DNA from: Thermaceae bacterium
GTDB taxonomy: Bacteria > Deinococcota > Deinococci > Deinococcales > Thermaceae
NCBI GenBank assembly: GCA_015478585.1
Contig: JADMIM010000012.1
Span: forward strand, 1-57,034
Direction: 5' to 3'
Length of the DNA: 57,034 nt
Both the position numbers and the translations under genes were made by a program. A model generated the notes under the pieces. It did not search any database, was not told where the DNA came from, and worked only from the letters and a program-made list of their open reading frames with translations. This document shows, piece by piece, positions 1 to 8,100 of the stretch. Every line of letters begins with the position of its first letter. The stretch's first letter is position 1.

Positions 1-249
1 GCCGTAGGCCATACGGGCTCTGCCCGTAACCTGGATGAGGGTGGCAAAATATCCTTCCCGGCAACCTCATCATGGAGCGACTTAGAGCTTCAATCCCCCT
101 ACCCCCAAGGGGGGTTAAAAAACCTCGCCAAGGTTATGATCCGAAGCCGGGTCGGTGCTGGATGGGGGATTTTATCGCGGTTTCCGCTATTTTGGCCGCT
201 ACTCATGGCGGCCAAAAATGAGCCGAGTACGGTCTTTCTAGCGGAGTAG
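1..249 (+). CDS. Possible 3' end of a gene cut by the window edge
   Basis: The first forward frame is open from base 1 to a TAG at 247-249, giving about 82 residues that start ...AVGHTGSARNLDEGGK. No domain is recognisable. The last 25 codons run through a dispersed repeat (174-281), so if the gene is real its C-terminus is supplied by that repeat. A GC-rich codon pattern in the first 120 bases is the only coding support. It may equally be a chance open frame. Confidence 0.22.
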   Translation, partial: AVGHTGSARNLDEGGKISFPATSSWSDLELQSPYPQGGLKNLAKVMIRSRVGAGWGILSRFPLFWPLLMAAKNEPSTVFLAE

Positions 250-281
250 ACGGCCGTTTTCTTTCTGAAAACCGCTCTAGA
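173..281 (+). repeat. Dispersed structured repeat, family 1, copy A
   Basis: The element runs from TATCGCGGTTTCC to GAAAACCGCTCTA, giving imperfect inverted ends (TCGCGGTTT / AAAACCGCTC) flanked by TA on both sides, as expected for a TA-targeting, IS630/mariner-type MITE. Inside is a 10-bp hairpin, TTTTGGCCGC paired with GCGGCCAAAA (about 191-218), and the conserved string GTACGGTCTTTCTA. Related copies are at 21475-21580 and, inverted and shortened, at 28542-28617. The rest of the interval from 282 to 461 holds nothing I can identify. Confidence 0.7.
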
Positions 282-461
282 GTGGCTTTAGAAAGGATGT
301 TGGGGTATGGCTCGAGAAGGGTTGAGGCAAAGGCAACTTGTGAACTGCCCACGTCAAATCCCGTACCGAACAGCCTCGAGCTGGATTCAGGTCATGCAGT
401 TTCTTGATCTATCACGATTTTCTGTATTTTTACCGCCTTCATAAAGTTGTGCCAAATACTT

Positions 462-551
462 TGGCGGAGGGAGAGGGATTCGAACCCCCGGTAGGCTCAC
501 GTCTACAACGGTTTTCAAGACCGCCGCCTTAAACCACTCGGCCATCCCTCC
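462..551 (-). tRNA. tRNA-Ser (UGA)
   Basis: Read on the minus strand, the 5' acceptor arm GGAGGGA (551-545) pairs with TCCCTCC near the 3' end. It is followed by the D-arm GGCCGAGTGG, anticodon loop CTTGAAA with anticodon TGA, a long class II variable arm, the T-loop GGTTCGAATCC, and an encoded CCA (464-462). The 90-nt length and long variable arm are typical of tRNA-Ser. Confidence 0.96.
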
Positions 552-648
552 GCGTGGGGCGATTTATCACTATGGGGTGGGGCTTTGCGATTGTCAAGCA
601 GCCCCAATTGGCTGAGGGCCGGAGGTCAAGGGCAAACCCCTGTAGGCT

Positions 649-1863
649 TTACCGCGCTCCACGCACCTGCCGCACCAGAATTGCTCCGAGGGCGAAGCAC
701 ACTGCCGCCGCCAAAAAAATTAAAGTGTAGCCCGACCCGCCGCTTCGCTCGCCTAAACCGCCCAGCCAGGCTCCTAAGCCCCCCGCCAGCACTTGTGGGA
801 GGATGCTCGAGGTCTGCCAGATTCCCATGTCGGTGGCATGGCCCTGTGGGTCGGGCAACACGTCGGAAATGAGCGCCCAGTCCACCGACAAATAGCTGCC
901 AAATAGTCCCCCGAACAAAAGCGCGAGTAGCGTCAGCCAGGTAAAGTTGGGAATCAAGAACAGCAGCATCAAAACAGCCAATCCGCCCCCGGCCACATAG
1001 ATTAGGGGCTTACGGCCCCGATGGTCGGATAAGTGCCCTGCCGGAACTGCCGCGACCACCGTGCCCAGGGCAATCAGCAAGCCCAGCAGGGTTGTGGCCT
1101 GAGCAGGCTCGTTGGTGTAGACACTGCCAAAAAAGCTAAAGTTTTTGACCACGTCGCTCAAGTAATACAGCAAATAGGCCAGCACCACGTACTGCCCGAG
1201 CATCACCAGAAACCGTGTGAACCATACCCAGCGAAAATCGGCATTGCGCCAGGGAGCAATCAGGCTTGACAACGGCCCGTGTGGACGGGGTTTGAGTCCG
1301 GGAACCTCACGGATAAAGGCCACGATCAAGAAAGCCGCCAGCAGATTGACCAGAGCTACCAATAAAAACTGACCCTCGAGGCTCAGCGGCAGCAAGACCA
1401 CCGCTCCAGCGATCACCGACCCCGCAACCTGTAGCGTTCCTAGCCATCCCGAAGCCACCCCACGCCTGCGCCGGGCCACCAAATCGGGCACCAGCGAGGA
1501 ATAAGGCCCCGTAACTGCATCGTCAGAAAACTGTAAAACAAGGTAGGCAATTACCAGTTGCCCATAGCTCGGGGCAAAAGCCATCCATACCAGCGAAAGC
1601 GCAGTTAAGACCGCACCAAAAGCCACAAAAGGCATTCGGCGACCCACCCTGTCTGACCAGAAGCCAAATAGCGGTGGGCCTATAACGGCAATAAATGCGC
1701 TCATCACCAAGAGAAAGCCCAACCTCGAGGCCCGCTCTGGCTCTGGGCTGAGTTGGGCTAGCTTGGTAGGGAGCAATACCAGCAGCACCAGAAACCACTT
1801 GAAGCTGCTGGCGAACCAGTAGGAGGAAAGCACCAAGTACCAGGGGCTGCTCTGGGTACGCAT
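649..1863 (-). CDS. MFS family transporter
   Basis: This 404-aa integral membrane protein has about 12 hydrophobic segments and belongs to the major facilitator superfamily. The loop between helices 2 and 3 carries the MFS signature GFWSDRVGRRMPF, and the half-repeat carries GHLSDHRGRKPLI. The substrate cannot be told; the general layout resembles sugar or drug permeases. I chose the ATG at 1863 (MRTQSSPWYLV) over an upstream in-frame codon because a -10 box TATACT lies 9 nt upstream, so the mRNA would be nearly leaderless and the longer frame would not be transcribed. It is a single-gene unit, divergent from tRNA-Arg(ACG). Confidence 0.85.
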   Translation of the reverse strand: MRTQSSPWYLVLSSYWFASSFKWFLVLLVLLPTKLAQLSPEPERASRLGFLLVMSAFIAVIGPPLFGFWSDRVGRRMPFVAFGAVLTALSLVWMAFAPSYGQLVIAYLVLQFSDDAVTGPYSSLVPDLVARRRRGVASGWLGTLQVAGSVIAGAVVLLPLSLEGQFLLVALVNLLAAFLIVAFIREVPGLKPRPHGPLSSLIAPWRNADFRWVWFTRFLVMLGQYVVLAYLLYYLSDVVKNFSFFGSVYTNEPAQATTLLGLLIALGTVVAAVPAGHLSDHRGRKPLIYVAGGGLAVLMLLFLIPNFTWLTLLALLFGGLFGSYLSVDWALISDVLPDPQGHATDMGIWQTSSILPQVLAGGLGAWLGGLGERSGGSGYTLIFLAAAVCFALGAILVRQVRGAR

Positions 1864-1872
1864 TTGTTGTCT

Positions 1873-1878
1873 AGTATA
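1873..1878 (-). promoter_or_regulatory. -10 box of the MFS gene (leaderless type)
   Basis: On the minus strand TATACT is followed by AGACAACAA and then ATG at 1863. No convincing -35 is seen. The spacing puts the transcription start at or within two bases of the ATG, and there is no Shine-Dalgarno sequence. Confidence 0.5.
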
Positions 1879-1903
1879 CGAGCCTGGGCCTTCAGGGCGC
1901 ACG

Positions 1904-1932
1904 TTGACAGCCCCAGAACCCTGTGCTACCCT
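1904..1932 (+). promoter_or_regulatory. Sigma-70-type promoter of tRNA-Arg(ACG)
   Basis: A perfect -35 TTGACA (1904-1909) is separated by 17 bp from TACCCT (1927-1932). The start site would be near 1939, about 30 bases before the tRNA. Confidence 0.7.
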
Positions 1933-1968
1933 ACAGAACGCCTGTGGCAAACACAGGTAAAACCTGAT

Positions 1969-2045
1969 GGGCGCGTAGCTCAGTTGGATAGAGCGACTGA
2001 CTACGGATCAGTAGGCCGTGGGTTCGAATCCTGCCGCGCCCGCCA
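1969..2045 (+). tRNA. tRNA-Arg (ACG)
   Basis: The acceptor GGGCGCG pairs with CGCGCCC. The D-arm is GCTCAGTTGGATAGAGC, the anticodon arm ACTGA-CTACGGA-TCAGT gives anticodon ACG, the T-loop is TTCGAAT, and CCA is encoded at 2043-2045. The gene has its own strong promoter and is followed by a terminator. It sits at the end of the restriction cluster, but I found no duplicate of its 3' end that would mark an integration site. Confidence 0.97.
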
Positions 2046-2066
2046 AGAAAGCAAGGTCTCAGACGT

Positions 2067-2098
2067 AAAAATGGCCCCTCCAAGGAGGGGCCATTTTT
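2067..2098 (+). terminator. Rho-independent terminator after tRNA-Arg(ACG)
   Basis: A 9-bp GC-rich stem TGGCCCCTCC / GGAGGGGCCA with an AA loop is flanked by an A-run and a T-run (ATTTTT), so it could work in both directions. It also lies beyond the 3' end of the minus-strand res gene. The 150 bases between it and res hold nothing recognisable. Confidence 0.85.
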
Positions 2099-2249
2099 AC
2101 TGTGAAGCGGATTGACAGCAATTGGACAGCAAAGCCGGAACTTCAGGCAGCGGACTGGTCGAGTGAACCAATCAGGCGAATCATATTGAACATCGTGGAG
2201 GTCGGATGGCTCCGCAGGCACTCTTGCCGCAGCGGCTCGAGGGCAATCC

Positions 2250-4967
2250 CTATTCGATGAGTAGCGCCGACAGGCTCATATTGCTTTGGATACGGTCGTG
2301 TGTGAGTAGATGGTAGCTCCAAGGTTTGCCACCATGCGCCTGGGCGTGCCTCGAGGCGTGTTCGCACCACTGCCGTGCCACCCTCGCCTTCTCGAGCACC
2401 TCTGGGCTGTCTCGCTCGTCGGCGGCCTTGACCTCGAGCATCACGATCCGGTCAGCCAGTTCGGCCACAAAATCGGGTTGGTATTCCTGGGGTTCCTGGC
2501 CTATGCGGTACTCCATCTGGAGCTGACCACGGGCTGGTCGAAACCACTTCTCGGAGCCTTGCTCGAGGATGCCTGCCAGAATGCGCTCTTGGTTGGACTG
2601 AAACTTGGTGATGGGGTAGAGGCAGCGCCTAAAATGCCCATAAACATAGCGCCCGATATCGGCCCCGCCAGGTGGGGGAACGTGGACGTTTAGGATAGTG
2701 CTGCTGGTAGGAGCAGTGTAGGCGCTTGGCCTAAGCTCGACAAAGCCATGACTGACCCTGGTCTCATACTCGGTGGGTTCTTGGTAGCGGTGGCGCTGCA
2801 TTTGAACGTAGATGAAGGCGGCGAGCTTACTCCGATAGACCTGAAAAATCTGCTCGATCTCCTTCTCCGATTTGCCCAAGCTGTCGGAGAAGTGCCGCAC
2901 CATCTGACTTGCCAGGTCGTAGAGCAGGTCAGCTTGGGTAAAGTAATCCACCTCGGGCTCGTCCATCAGCGAGAAGACCAAGTGATCCTCGAGGCGCTTT
3001 TCAGGGATGCCCGCCAGTTGGAAGCCGATGATGGTCTGCTCGTTGCTGCTCAGGCTCTGCGAAAGTAATTCGGCGGTGGGCTTCGCCCAATGATTCTCCA
3101 ACCCAGCCAAGCTAAGCACGAAGGGGGTAAAGCCGCGCTTCACCTCGCCCACCGGCAGGGTCATAATGCGGGGGATACTGATGGTGCGAGCCACCATGAT
3201 CTCGGCAGTTTTGGCGACTACGGCGGCTACGGTGCTGGCTTCGGAGCTAGAGGGGGCTTGGGGGAACTCGAGCGGGGTCTGGGCGGGCGCAATGCGGCGC
3301 TGGACTTCTTCGACGATGCGCTTTTGGGTTTCTGGCTCGAGCAACTGCTGGGTGGTCACAGCCTTGTCACCCGACTGCTTGCCGATACTCTGCATGACAC
3401 GGTAGGTCTCGCGGGCGATGCGCTGCTCGAGGTCGCCCATGAAGATTGGGGCGGTGGGGGCAGTCTGGTTGCCGTCCTCAGCTGGTTGTGCGACAGGTTG
3501 GGTAATGCCCAAAAGGGCGGTGATGTCGGGCTGGGCCTGAACGGTACGGAGGGAGTCGGGGGTGTTTTCGTCCTCGAGGATAACTGTTTGCAGCCGAATC
3601 AGGCTGTCGGGGCGGTTGGCCTCGTCCACAATCTCCTGGAACTTGTCGTGGGCCACGATGTTGAGGCGGTCTACGGCGGTTACACCCGTCCGCTTACCGT
3701 AGGGTAGTCGCAGCCCACGCCCGATGCTCTGCTCAATGAGGATGCGGGCGCTGGCGGCCCGCAGGGGGATGATGGTGTAGAGGTTGGTCACGTCCCAGCC
3801 CTCTTTGAGCATGTTGACATGAATCACGATTTCGGTGGGTTCGGCGGGGTCTTCGACCTTGAGCAACCGCTCGATCATCAATTCCTCGGATTGGGAGGAG
3901 TCCACCTGAATTACCTTGTCGGCATAGCGGCCCTCGAAAAACTCGGTGGAGGCGATGCACTCACGCAGGGCCGAGGCATGGGTGGTGTCGCGGGCAATCA
4001 CCAGCACAAAGGGCTTGACCATAGGCTGCTCGGTGTTTTGGGCGTAGGTTTGCAGTTCGGCTTTGACCGTCTGGTGCAGGTAGATGCCGTCCTCGAGCTT
4101 CATCCGCTCGATTTCGTCGGCGTTCAGCAAACTGGGGTTGAAGTTGCGCCGCGTCACCACGGCGGGCTCCTTCACGAAGCCGTCAGCGATGGCCCGGCCC
4201 AGCGGGTAGTCCACCAGGACGTTTTGGAAGGCAGTCGCGCCGCGTGCGGTCTCGACAAAAGGCGTGGCGGTGAGTTCCAAACCAAGGGCGGGGCGCAGTT
4301 CGTTGATGGCCCGCACCCCCGCGCTGGCGCGGTAGCGGTGGGACTCGTCCATCAGCAGCACCAGATCGGGCAGGGTGGAGAGGTACTGGAAGTAGCCGTC
4401 GCCCAGCACTTCTTGGAAGCGCTTGATGCGGGGCTCCTTGCCGCCGCGCACCTCGGAGTTGATCTTGGAGATGTTGAAGATGTTGATGCGAATCCGCCCG
4501 AACAGCCCAGGGCTGGCCCAGTCGGTTTGGGCGTAGTTTTCGCCGTTGATAAGCATCGGCGGGTATTGCACAAACTCCCCCATACCTTTGAACACATACT
4601 TAGGCTTGCCCGGTGTGAAGTCGCCCATCAGCTTGTTGTAAATGGTGAGGTTGGGGGCCAGCACAAAGAAGTTGTTCACCCCGTAAACCTTGTGCAAGTA
4701 GGCGATGAAAGCCCCCATCAGGCGAGTTTTGCCCACCCCGGTGGCGAGGGCAAAGCACAGCGAGACAAACTCCCGCTCGAAGTCTTGCACGGTGGGGAAG
4801 GCGGCCCGAATGACCCCGAGCGAATCTGCCACCCGGCGGCTGCCCTTGGCGGCCACAAAGTTCTCGAAGCCGATTAAGTTCAGCACCCCGTGTAGGGCCT
4901 CGAGCGAATCGCGCTGGGGCTTGCGCAGGCTGAGGCGGTTGGCAATTTCGTTGACTTCGCGGTGCAT
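2250..4967 (-). CDS. Type III restriction enzyme, Res subunit (helicase-nuclease)
   Basis: This 905-aa cytoplasmic protein is the restriction subunit of a type III system. It translocates along DNA using ATP and cleaves away from the recognition site when complexed with Mod. Superfamily 2 motifs are present in order: Walker A ATGVGKT near residue 80, DESH (motif II), LTATPF (motif III) and SIGRGLRLPYGKRTG (motif VI). The C-terminal PD-(D/E)xK nuclease core is intact: QPDF with Asp832, then LEVKA with Glu845 and Lys847. The length matches known Res proteins. ATG at 4967 follows GAGGGCGG; an in-frame TTG lies one codon upstream. A repeat-filled gap of 277 bp separates it from mod. It is the last gene of the cluster. 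Confidence 0.93.
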   Translation of the reverse strand: MHREVNEIANRLSLRKPQRDSLEALHGVLNLIGFENFVAAKGSRRVADSLGVIRAAFPTVQDFEREFVSLCFALATGVGKTRLMGAFIAYLHKVYGVNNFFVLAPNLTIYNKLMGDFTPGKPKYVFKGMGEFVQYPPMLINGENYAQTDWASPGLFGRIRINIFNISKINSEVRGGKEPRIKRFQEVLGDGYFQYLSTLPDLVLLMDESHRYRASAGVRAINELRPALGLELTATPFVETARGATAFQNVLVDYPLGRAIADGFVKEPAVVTRRNFNPSLLNADEIERMKLEDGIYLHQTVKAELQTYAQNTEQPMVKPFVLVIARDTTHASALRECIASTEFFEGRYADKVIQVDSSQSEELMIERLLKVEDPAEPTEIVIHVNMLKEGWDVTNLYTIIPLRAASARILIEQSIGRGLRLPYGKRTGVTAVDRLNIVAHDKFQEIVDEANRPDSLIRLQTVILEDENTPDSLRTVQAQPDITALLGITQPVAQPAEDGNQTAPTAPIFMGDLEQRIARETYRVMQSIGKQSGDKAVTTQQLLEPETQKRIVEEVQRRIAPAQTPLEFPQAPSSSEASTVAAVVAKTAEIMVARTISIPRIMTLPVGEVKRGFTPFVLSLAGLENHWAKPTAELLSQSLSSNEQTIIGFQLAGIPEKRLEDHLVFSLMDEPEVDYFTQADLLYDLASQMVRHFSDSLGKSEKEIEQIFQVYRSKLAAFIYVQMQRHRYQEPTEYETRVSHGFVELRPSAYTAPTSSTILNVHVPPPGGADIGRYVYGHFRRCLYPITKFQSNQERILAGILEQGSEKWFRPARGQLQMEYRIGQEPQEYQPDFVAELADRIVMLEVKAADERDSPEVLEKARVARQWCEHASRHAQAHGGKPWSYHLLTHDRIQSNMSLSALLIE

Positions 4968-5023
4968 CAAGAACCGCCCTCTTTCCGCGAATCTGCCCTC
5001 CGCAATTCACCGAACAAAACCGT

Positions 5024-5204
5024 TGTCATGTCGAGCGCAACGGAGTGGAGCGAGACATCCCCTGACCCCGTGGCCCCCGCCCGGCTATGCGGGTAGGGTG
5101 ACGGTCTGTTTGTGCCGAGGTTCGGGCTGGTTGCAACACGGAGTGGGCGACCCTGGCGCTGTGAGGAGATCCTTCGACTCCGCTGCGCTCCACTCAGGAT
5201 GACA
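5024..5204. repeat. Palindrome-ended repeat, copy 1 (between res and mod)
   Basis: The element starts TGTCATGTCGAGCGCAACGGAG and ends CACTCAGGATGACA, so its ends are imperfect inverted repeats (TGTCAT / ATGACA). Translated on the minus strand it gives the familiar ILSGAQRS...ALDMTT string of widespread bacterial intergenic repeats, which is not a real protein. Two more copies, 97% identical to each other and more distant from this one, lie on the other side of mod (6994-7154, 7161-7321). Confidence 0.75.
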
Positions 5205-5244
5205 ACGCTATAGTTTTTTGGCTTTTGGGGGCTTTGGGGCGCGT

Positions 5245-6933
5245 TCATCCGCTGCCCTCGAGGTCAAACAGGCTATCCATGCCCCGGTCTTTTGGGGGCT
5301 TTGGCGGCTTGGCGGATAGCACCAGTGCAGCCTGCTCGGCGGGGCTAGGGGCTTTGGGCAGGTTTTCAACCTTGAGGCTATAGTCATCCTTGCCCCACTC
5401 GCACTTGTTGAGCACGGCCTGGGGAATCTTTTTGATGGTCAGGTTGGGGAACATGGCGGGGTCGGCGGAGTAAGCGCTGCATATAATCAGCAGGCTGCGC
5501 TCGGCCCCCACTTCGTCGGAGACGGACTGGAGTTGCTCGAGCGTAAGGTGCTGGGTAGTGGCATAAAAAAAGTCGCGCTCGGTGGAGTAGCCCTGCATCC
5601 AATACTCGGTATCGGAGGGCGAGTAGGTGAAACCCTCGAGCTTGCATAGCGCCTCGGAAAGCATGGCCGCGTTGTAGGCCGGGTTGATAACCCAGTTCTC
5701 CCACTTATCCCGCGCCAGCAGGCTTGGGGCCAGCTTATAAAATCTGAACCCACCTCCGCCCTTCCACCCCACCCCCTCGGAGATACCCCCTTGGTCGGAG
5801 CCATCAATCACCTTGCGCAAACGCGGGACAATATGGGTATAGGCGGTCTGCTGCAACTCCACCATCACCCACCGCCGCCCCATCTTGTGCGCCACCGCCC
5901 CAGTAGTGCCAGAACCCGCGAAAGAATCGAGCACAAGGTCGCCGGGGTTGGTTGCGATGTGGATGATGCGCTCGAGTAGGCGTTCTGGCTTTGGTGTAGC
6001 GAAAGGATTATCTGGATTAAAGATGGTAACTTCTTTCTTAGCTTCCTGAGTGTTTCCGACCTCCTCATGAAGCCACACGGTGACAGGCACAGTTCCTGGT
6101 CGCAGCTCCCCAACGAATTTCTTTAACCTTGGAACTGGATTTGTTCCATCTTTACCCCACCAAACCAAGTTCTCTCGAACGTTTTGTTCATGGCGTTCTT
6201 TTGAGTAAGACCAAACTCTAGCTCGGCTGGGCCAAATTTCCTCACCCGTATTGGGCTGAATAATCGCATAGTATAGACTGGGTCTTTCAGAAGCGCTTTT
6301 ATTTGAGGAATAATCTGCTGAAATCCACGCACCTCGGGGATCATTATCTGGATTCTTAAAGTTCTTGTCTTGTTTTTTGCTTCTACTTAACAGGTTCGGG
6401 CGCCATATGGCCTTATCCTTAGCATAAATAAGAATGTGATCATGATTGTCACTAAGCCACTTTGAATCGTTTGCTGGGGAGAATTTCTTTTGCCAAATGG
6501 CGTTCACGACGAAATTGGGCCTACCGAAAACCTCATCCATCAAAACTTTCAGATAATGCACTTCATTGTCATCAAGGGTTATCCAAATACTCCCGTCTTC
6601 CGAAAGCATCGTTCGCAATATCTCGAGCCTGTCCCGCATCATGCTTAGCCACAGCGAATGCTCTAGCCCGTCGTCGTAGTGCTCAAAAGCACTCCCGGTG
6701 TTGTAGGGCGGGTCTATGAAAATGCACTTGACCTTGCCTGCAAGCTCTTGCTCTAATGCCTTTAGGGCCAATAGATTGTCGCCAAAAATCAGTCGGTTGT
6801 CGAAGAGGTCGCCCTCGCTTACGCGGTGGGGGGCTAGGTAGCTTTGCTCGGGGTCTTCGAGCAAAATGCGCGGCTCGAGGCGGGGGCGCACATCCTTGCC
6901 AACCCAGGTTAGCTCGAGTTTTTGTTTGCTCAT
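5245..6933 (-). CDS. Type III DNA methyltransferase, Mod subunit
   Basis: This 562-aa enzyme methylates adenine in an asymmetric site using S-adenosylmethionine and provides sequence recognition for Res. Motif IV DPPYNTG is at residues 74-80 and motif I FAGSGTT at 338-344. That order (IV before I) defines the beta class to which Mod proteins belong. The target recognition domain lies between them. ATG at 6933 (MSKQKLEL) is preceded by GGAGATAGAGGT, a good ribosome site; the open frame extends 42 codons further, but that part enters a repeat. The central third (about 5990-6610) is AT-richer than both flanks and lacks the genome-wide CTCGAG word, suggesting an exchanged recognition domain. Confidence 0.93.
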   Translation of the reverse strand: MSKQKLELTWVGKDVRPRLEPRILLEDPEQSYLAPHRVSEGDLFDNRLIFGDNLLALKALEQELAGKVKCIFIDPPYNTGSAFEHYDDGLEHSLWLSMMRDRLEILRTMLSEDGSIWITLDDNEVHYLKVLMDEVFGRPNFVVNAIWQKKFSPANDSKWLSDNHDHILIYAKDKAIWRPNLLSRSKKQDKNFKNPDNDPRGAWISADYSSNKSASERPSLYYAIIQPNTGEEIWPSRARVWSYSKERHEQNVRENLVWWGKDGTNPVPRLKKFVGELRPGTVPVTVWLHEEVGNTQEAKKEVTIFNPDNPFATPKPERLLERIIHIATNPGDLVLDSFAGSGTTGAVAHKMGRRWVMVELQQTAYTHIVPRLRKVIDGSDQGGISEGVGWKGGGGFRFYKLAPSLLARDKWENWVINPAYNAAMLSEALCKLEGFTYSPSDTEYWMQGYSTERDFFYATTQHLTLEQLQSVSDEVGAERSLLIICSAYSADPAMFPNLTIKKIPQAVLNKCEWGKDDYSLKVENLPKAPSPAEQAALVLSAKPPKPPKDRGMDSLFDLEGSG

Positions 6934-6993
6934 ACCTCTATCTCCGTCATCGGCTAAATCATACCAAGCCCATAGGCCAACGCGAAAAACCGC

Positions 6994-7154
6994 TGTCATT
7001 CTGAGGAGCCGCCGTTTGGCGACGAAGAATCTCCTCACTGCACCAGGTCGCCAAGCCATGCGGGCAATCCCACGATCACCTTACCCGCATGAAGGGCTGG
7101 GGCCGCCTGCTGTGAGGGGATGCTTCACTGCGCTGCGCTACGTTCAGCATGACA
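6994..7154. repeat. Palindrome-ended repeat, copy 2 (upstream of mod)
   Basis: This 161-bp element begins TGTCATTCTGAGGAGCC and ends GTTCAGCATGACA, with inverted ends TGTCAT...ATGACA. It is directly followed by copy 3 with a 6-bp spacer. It lies between the GIY-YIG gene and mod, where it would be part of any read-through transcript. Confidence 0.85.
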
Positions 7155-7160
7155 ACGGTC

Positions 7161-7321
7161 TGTCATTCTGAGGAGCCGCCGTTTGGCGACGAAGAACCCC
7201 CTCACTGCATCAGGTCGCCAAGCCATGCGGGCAATCCCACGGTCACCTGACCCGCATGAAGGGCTGGGGCCGCCTGCTGTGAGGGGATGCTTCACTGCGC
7301 TGCGCTACGTTCAGCATGACA
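7161..7321. repeat. Palindrome-ended repeat, copy 3 (tandem with copy 2)
   Basis: Same 161-bp length, orientation and ends as copy 2. I count five substitutions between the two (about 97% identity), so the duplication is recent or maintained by conversion. It ends 25 bases before the GIY-YIG stop codon. Confidence 0.85.
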
Positions 7322-7345
7322 ACGCTTTTTTCCATCAAGCGCGGT

Positions 7346-7642
7346 CTATCCAGCTAGAATCTCCTCACCCAAGTCCTTCCAGGTGGGATTGAAACTGCTC
7401 ACCAAAGCCCACTTCTTGGCCCTCGTCCAGCCTTTGATCCGCTTTTCGCGCTCGATGGCCGCCGTCACATCATTGGTGGATTCGTAGTAAACCAACTGGG
7501 TCAGGTTGTAGCGCCTGGTAAAGCCCTCGAGCAGCTTCTCGCGGTGCTCGTAGACGCGGCGCTGCAAATTGTTGGTCATGCCTACGTAGAGACTGCGCCC
7601 ACCGCCAGTCATGATGTATACCCAGTAGGTCTTCAAATACAC
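7346..7642 (-). CDS. GIY-YIG domain protein (UPF0213/YhbQ-like)
   Basis: A 98-aa single-domain protein with the GIY-YIG nuclease fold. VYIM at residues 8-11 and LYVGMTNNLQRRVYEHR at 18-34 give the two signature strands and the catalytic arginine region. The Glu of EREKRIKGW near residue 65 fits the metal-binding position. Small stand-alone members of this family are common, and their biological role is unclear. It lies in the same direction as the toxin-antitoxin pair upstream (57-bp gap) and mod downstream (413-bp gap filled by repeats), so it may be a passenger rather than a part of the restriction system. Confidence 0.8.
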   Translation of the reverse strand: MYLKTYWVYIMTGGGRSLYVGMTNNLQRRVYEHREKLLEGFTRRYNLTQLVYYESTNDVTAAIEREKRIKGWTRAKKWALVSSFNPTWKDLGEEILAG

Positions 7643-7698
7643 CCCAATTTTGCAAGCACCACTTGCAATATATTCGGTCTAAATCATACCGTCTGGCC

Positions 7699-8100
7699 TC
7701 AAGTCTCCTCCGAGACCAAGCTCAGGCCCTCGAGGAAATCGAAGTCGCGGCGGTTGTGGGTCACCAAGGGGATGTCCAAGGCTTTGGCGGTGGCAGCAAT
7801 CCAAAGATCGGCGGGCTGCATGGGGCGGCCCTTGCGCTCGCACTCTATCCGCAACTCGGCCCAAGCTGTACATATCGAGTCGTCGGGGAACAAAACTGCA
7901 TGACTCGACAGTAGACGCTCGAGGCGGGCGCGGCGCTCCTGGCCCCAGCCCGACCTGAGCGCCCCGAAGCGCATCTCGGCCACGGTTTGGGCGGCGATGC
8001 ACAGCACCTGGCCCTCGAGGCGCGGCTCGTATAGCGCCCAAAAGGTGTGGTCGTTGTGTTTGTAGCTGAGAATATTGGTGTCGAGCAACAGCGAACTCAT
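7699..8100 (-). CDS. PIN-domain toxin (VapC-like)
   Basis: This 133-aa protein has the PIN RNase fold. LLLDTNILSY at the N-terminus supplies the first aspartate (Asp7), AEMRFGAL the conserved glutamate, PADLWIAATA the third acidic residue, and VTHNRRDF the terminal motif. Such toxins cleave tRNA or mRNA and are neutralised by the co-encoded antitoxin. Its ATG overlaps the antitoxin stop codon (ATGA, 8097-8100), so translation is coupled. All catalytic acids are present, so it should be active. Confidence 0.88.
   Translation of the reverse strand: MSSLLLDTNILSYKHNDHTFWALYEPRLEGQVLCIAAQTVAEMRFGALRSGWGQERRARLERLLSSHAVLFPDDSICTAWAELRIECERKGRPMQPADLWIAATAKALDIPLVTHNRRDFDFLEGLSLVSEET

Noticed and set aside
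1969-2045. tRNA-Arg(ACG) as attachment site of an integrated island
   Set aside because: No second copy of the tRNA 3' end was found on the far side of the restriction cluster (13.5-14.5 kb), and no integrase gene is present.
3819-4877. 352-codon forward frame opposite res
   Set aside because: It is His/Gly/Val-rich low-information sequence, a shadow of the helicase motifs on the other strand.
4967-5248. 93-codon minus-strand frame reading ILSGAQRSRRISS...ALDMTT between mod and res
   Set aside because: It is the translation of a palindrome-ended intergenic repeat; related strings occur in all copies in several frames, and no ribosome site is present.
6994-7321. Tandem 161-bp repeats as CRISPR or satellite array
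   Set aside because: There are only two units with a 6-bp spacer and inverted ends; this is a duplicated intergenic element.
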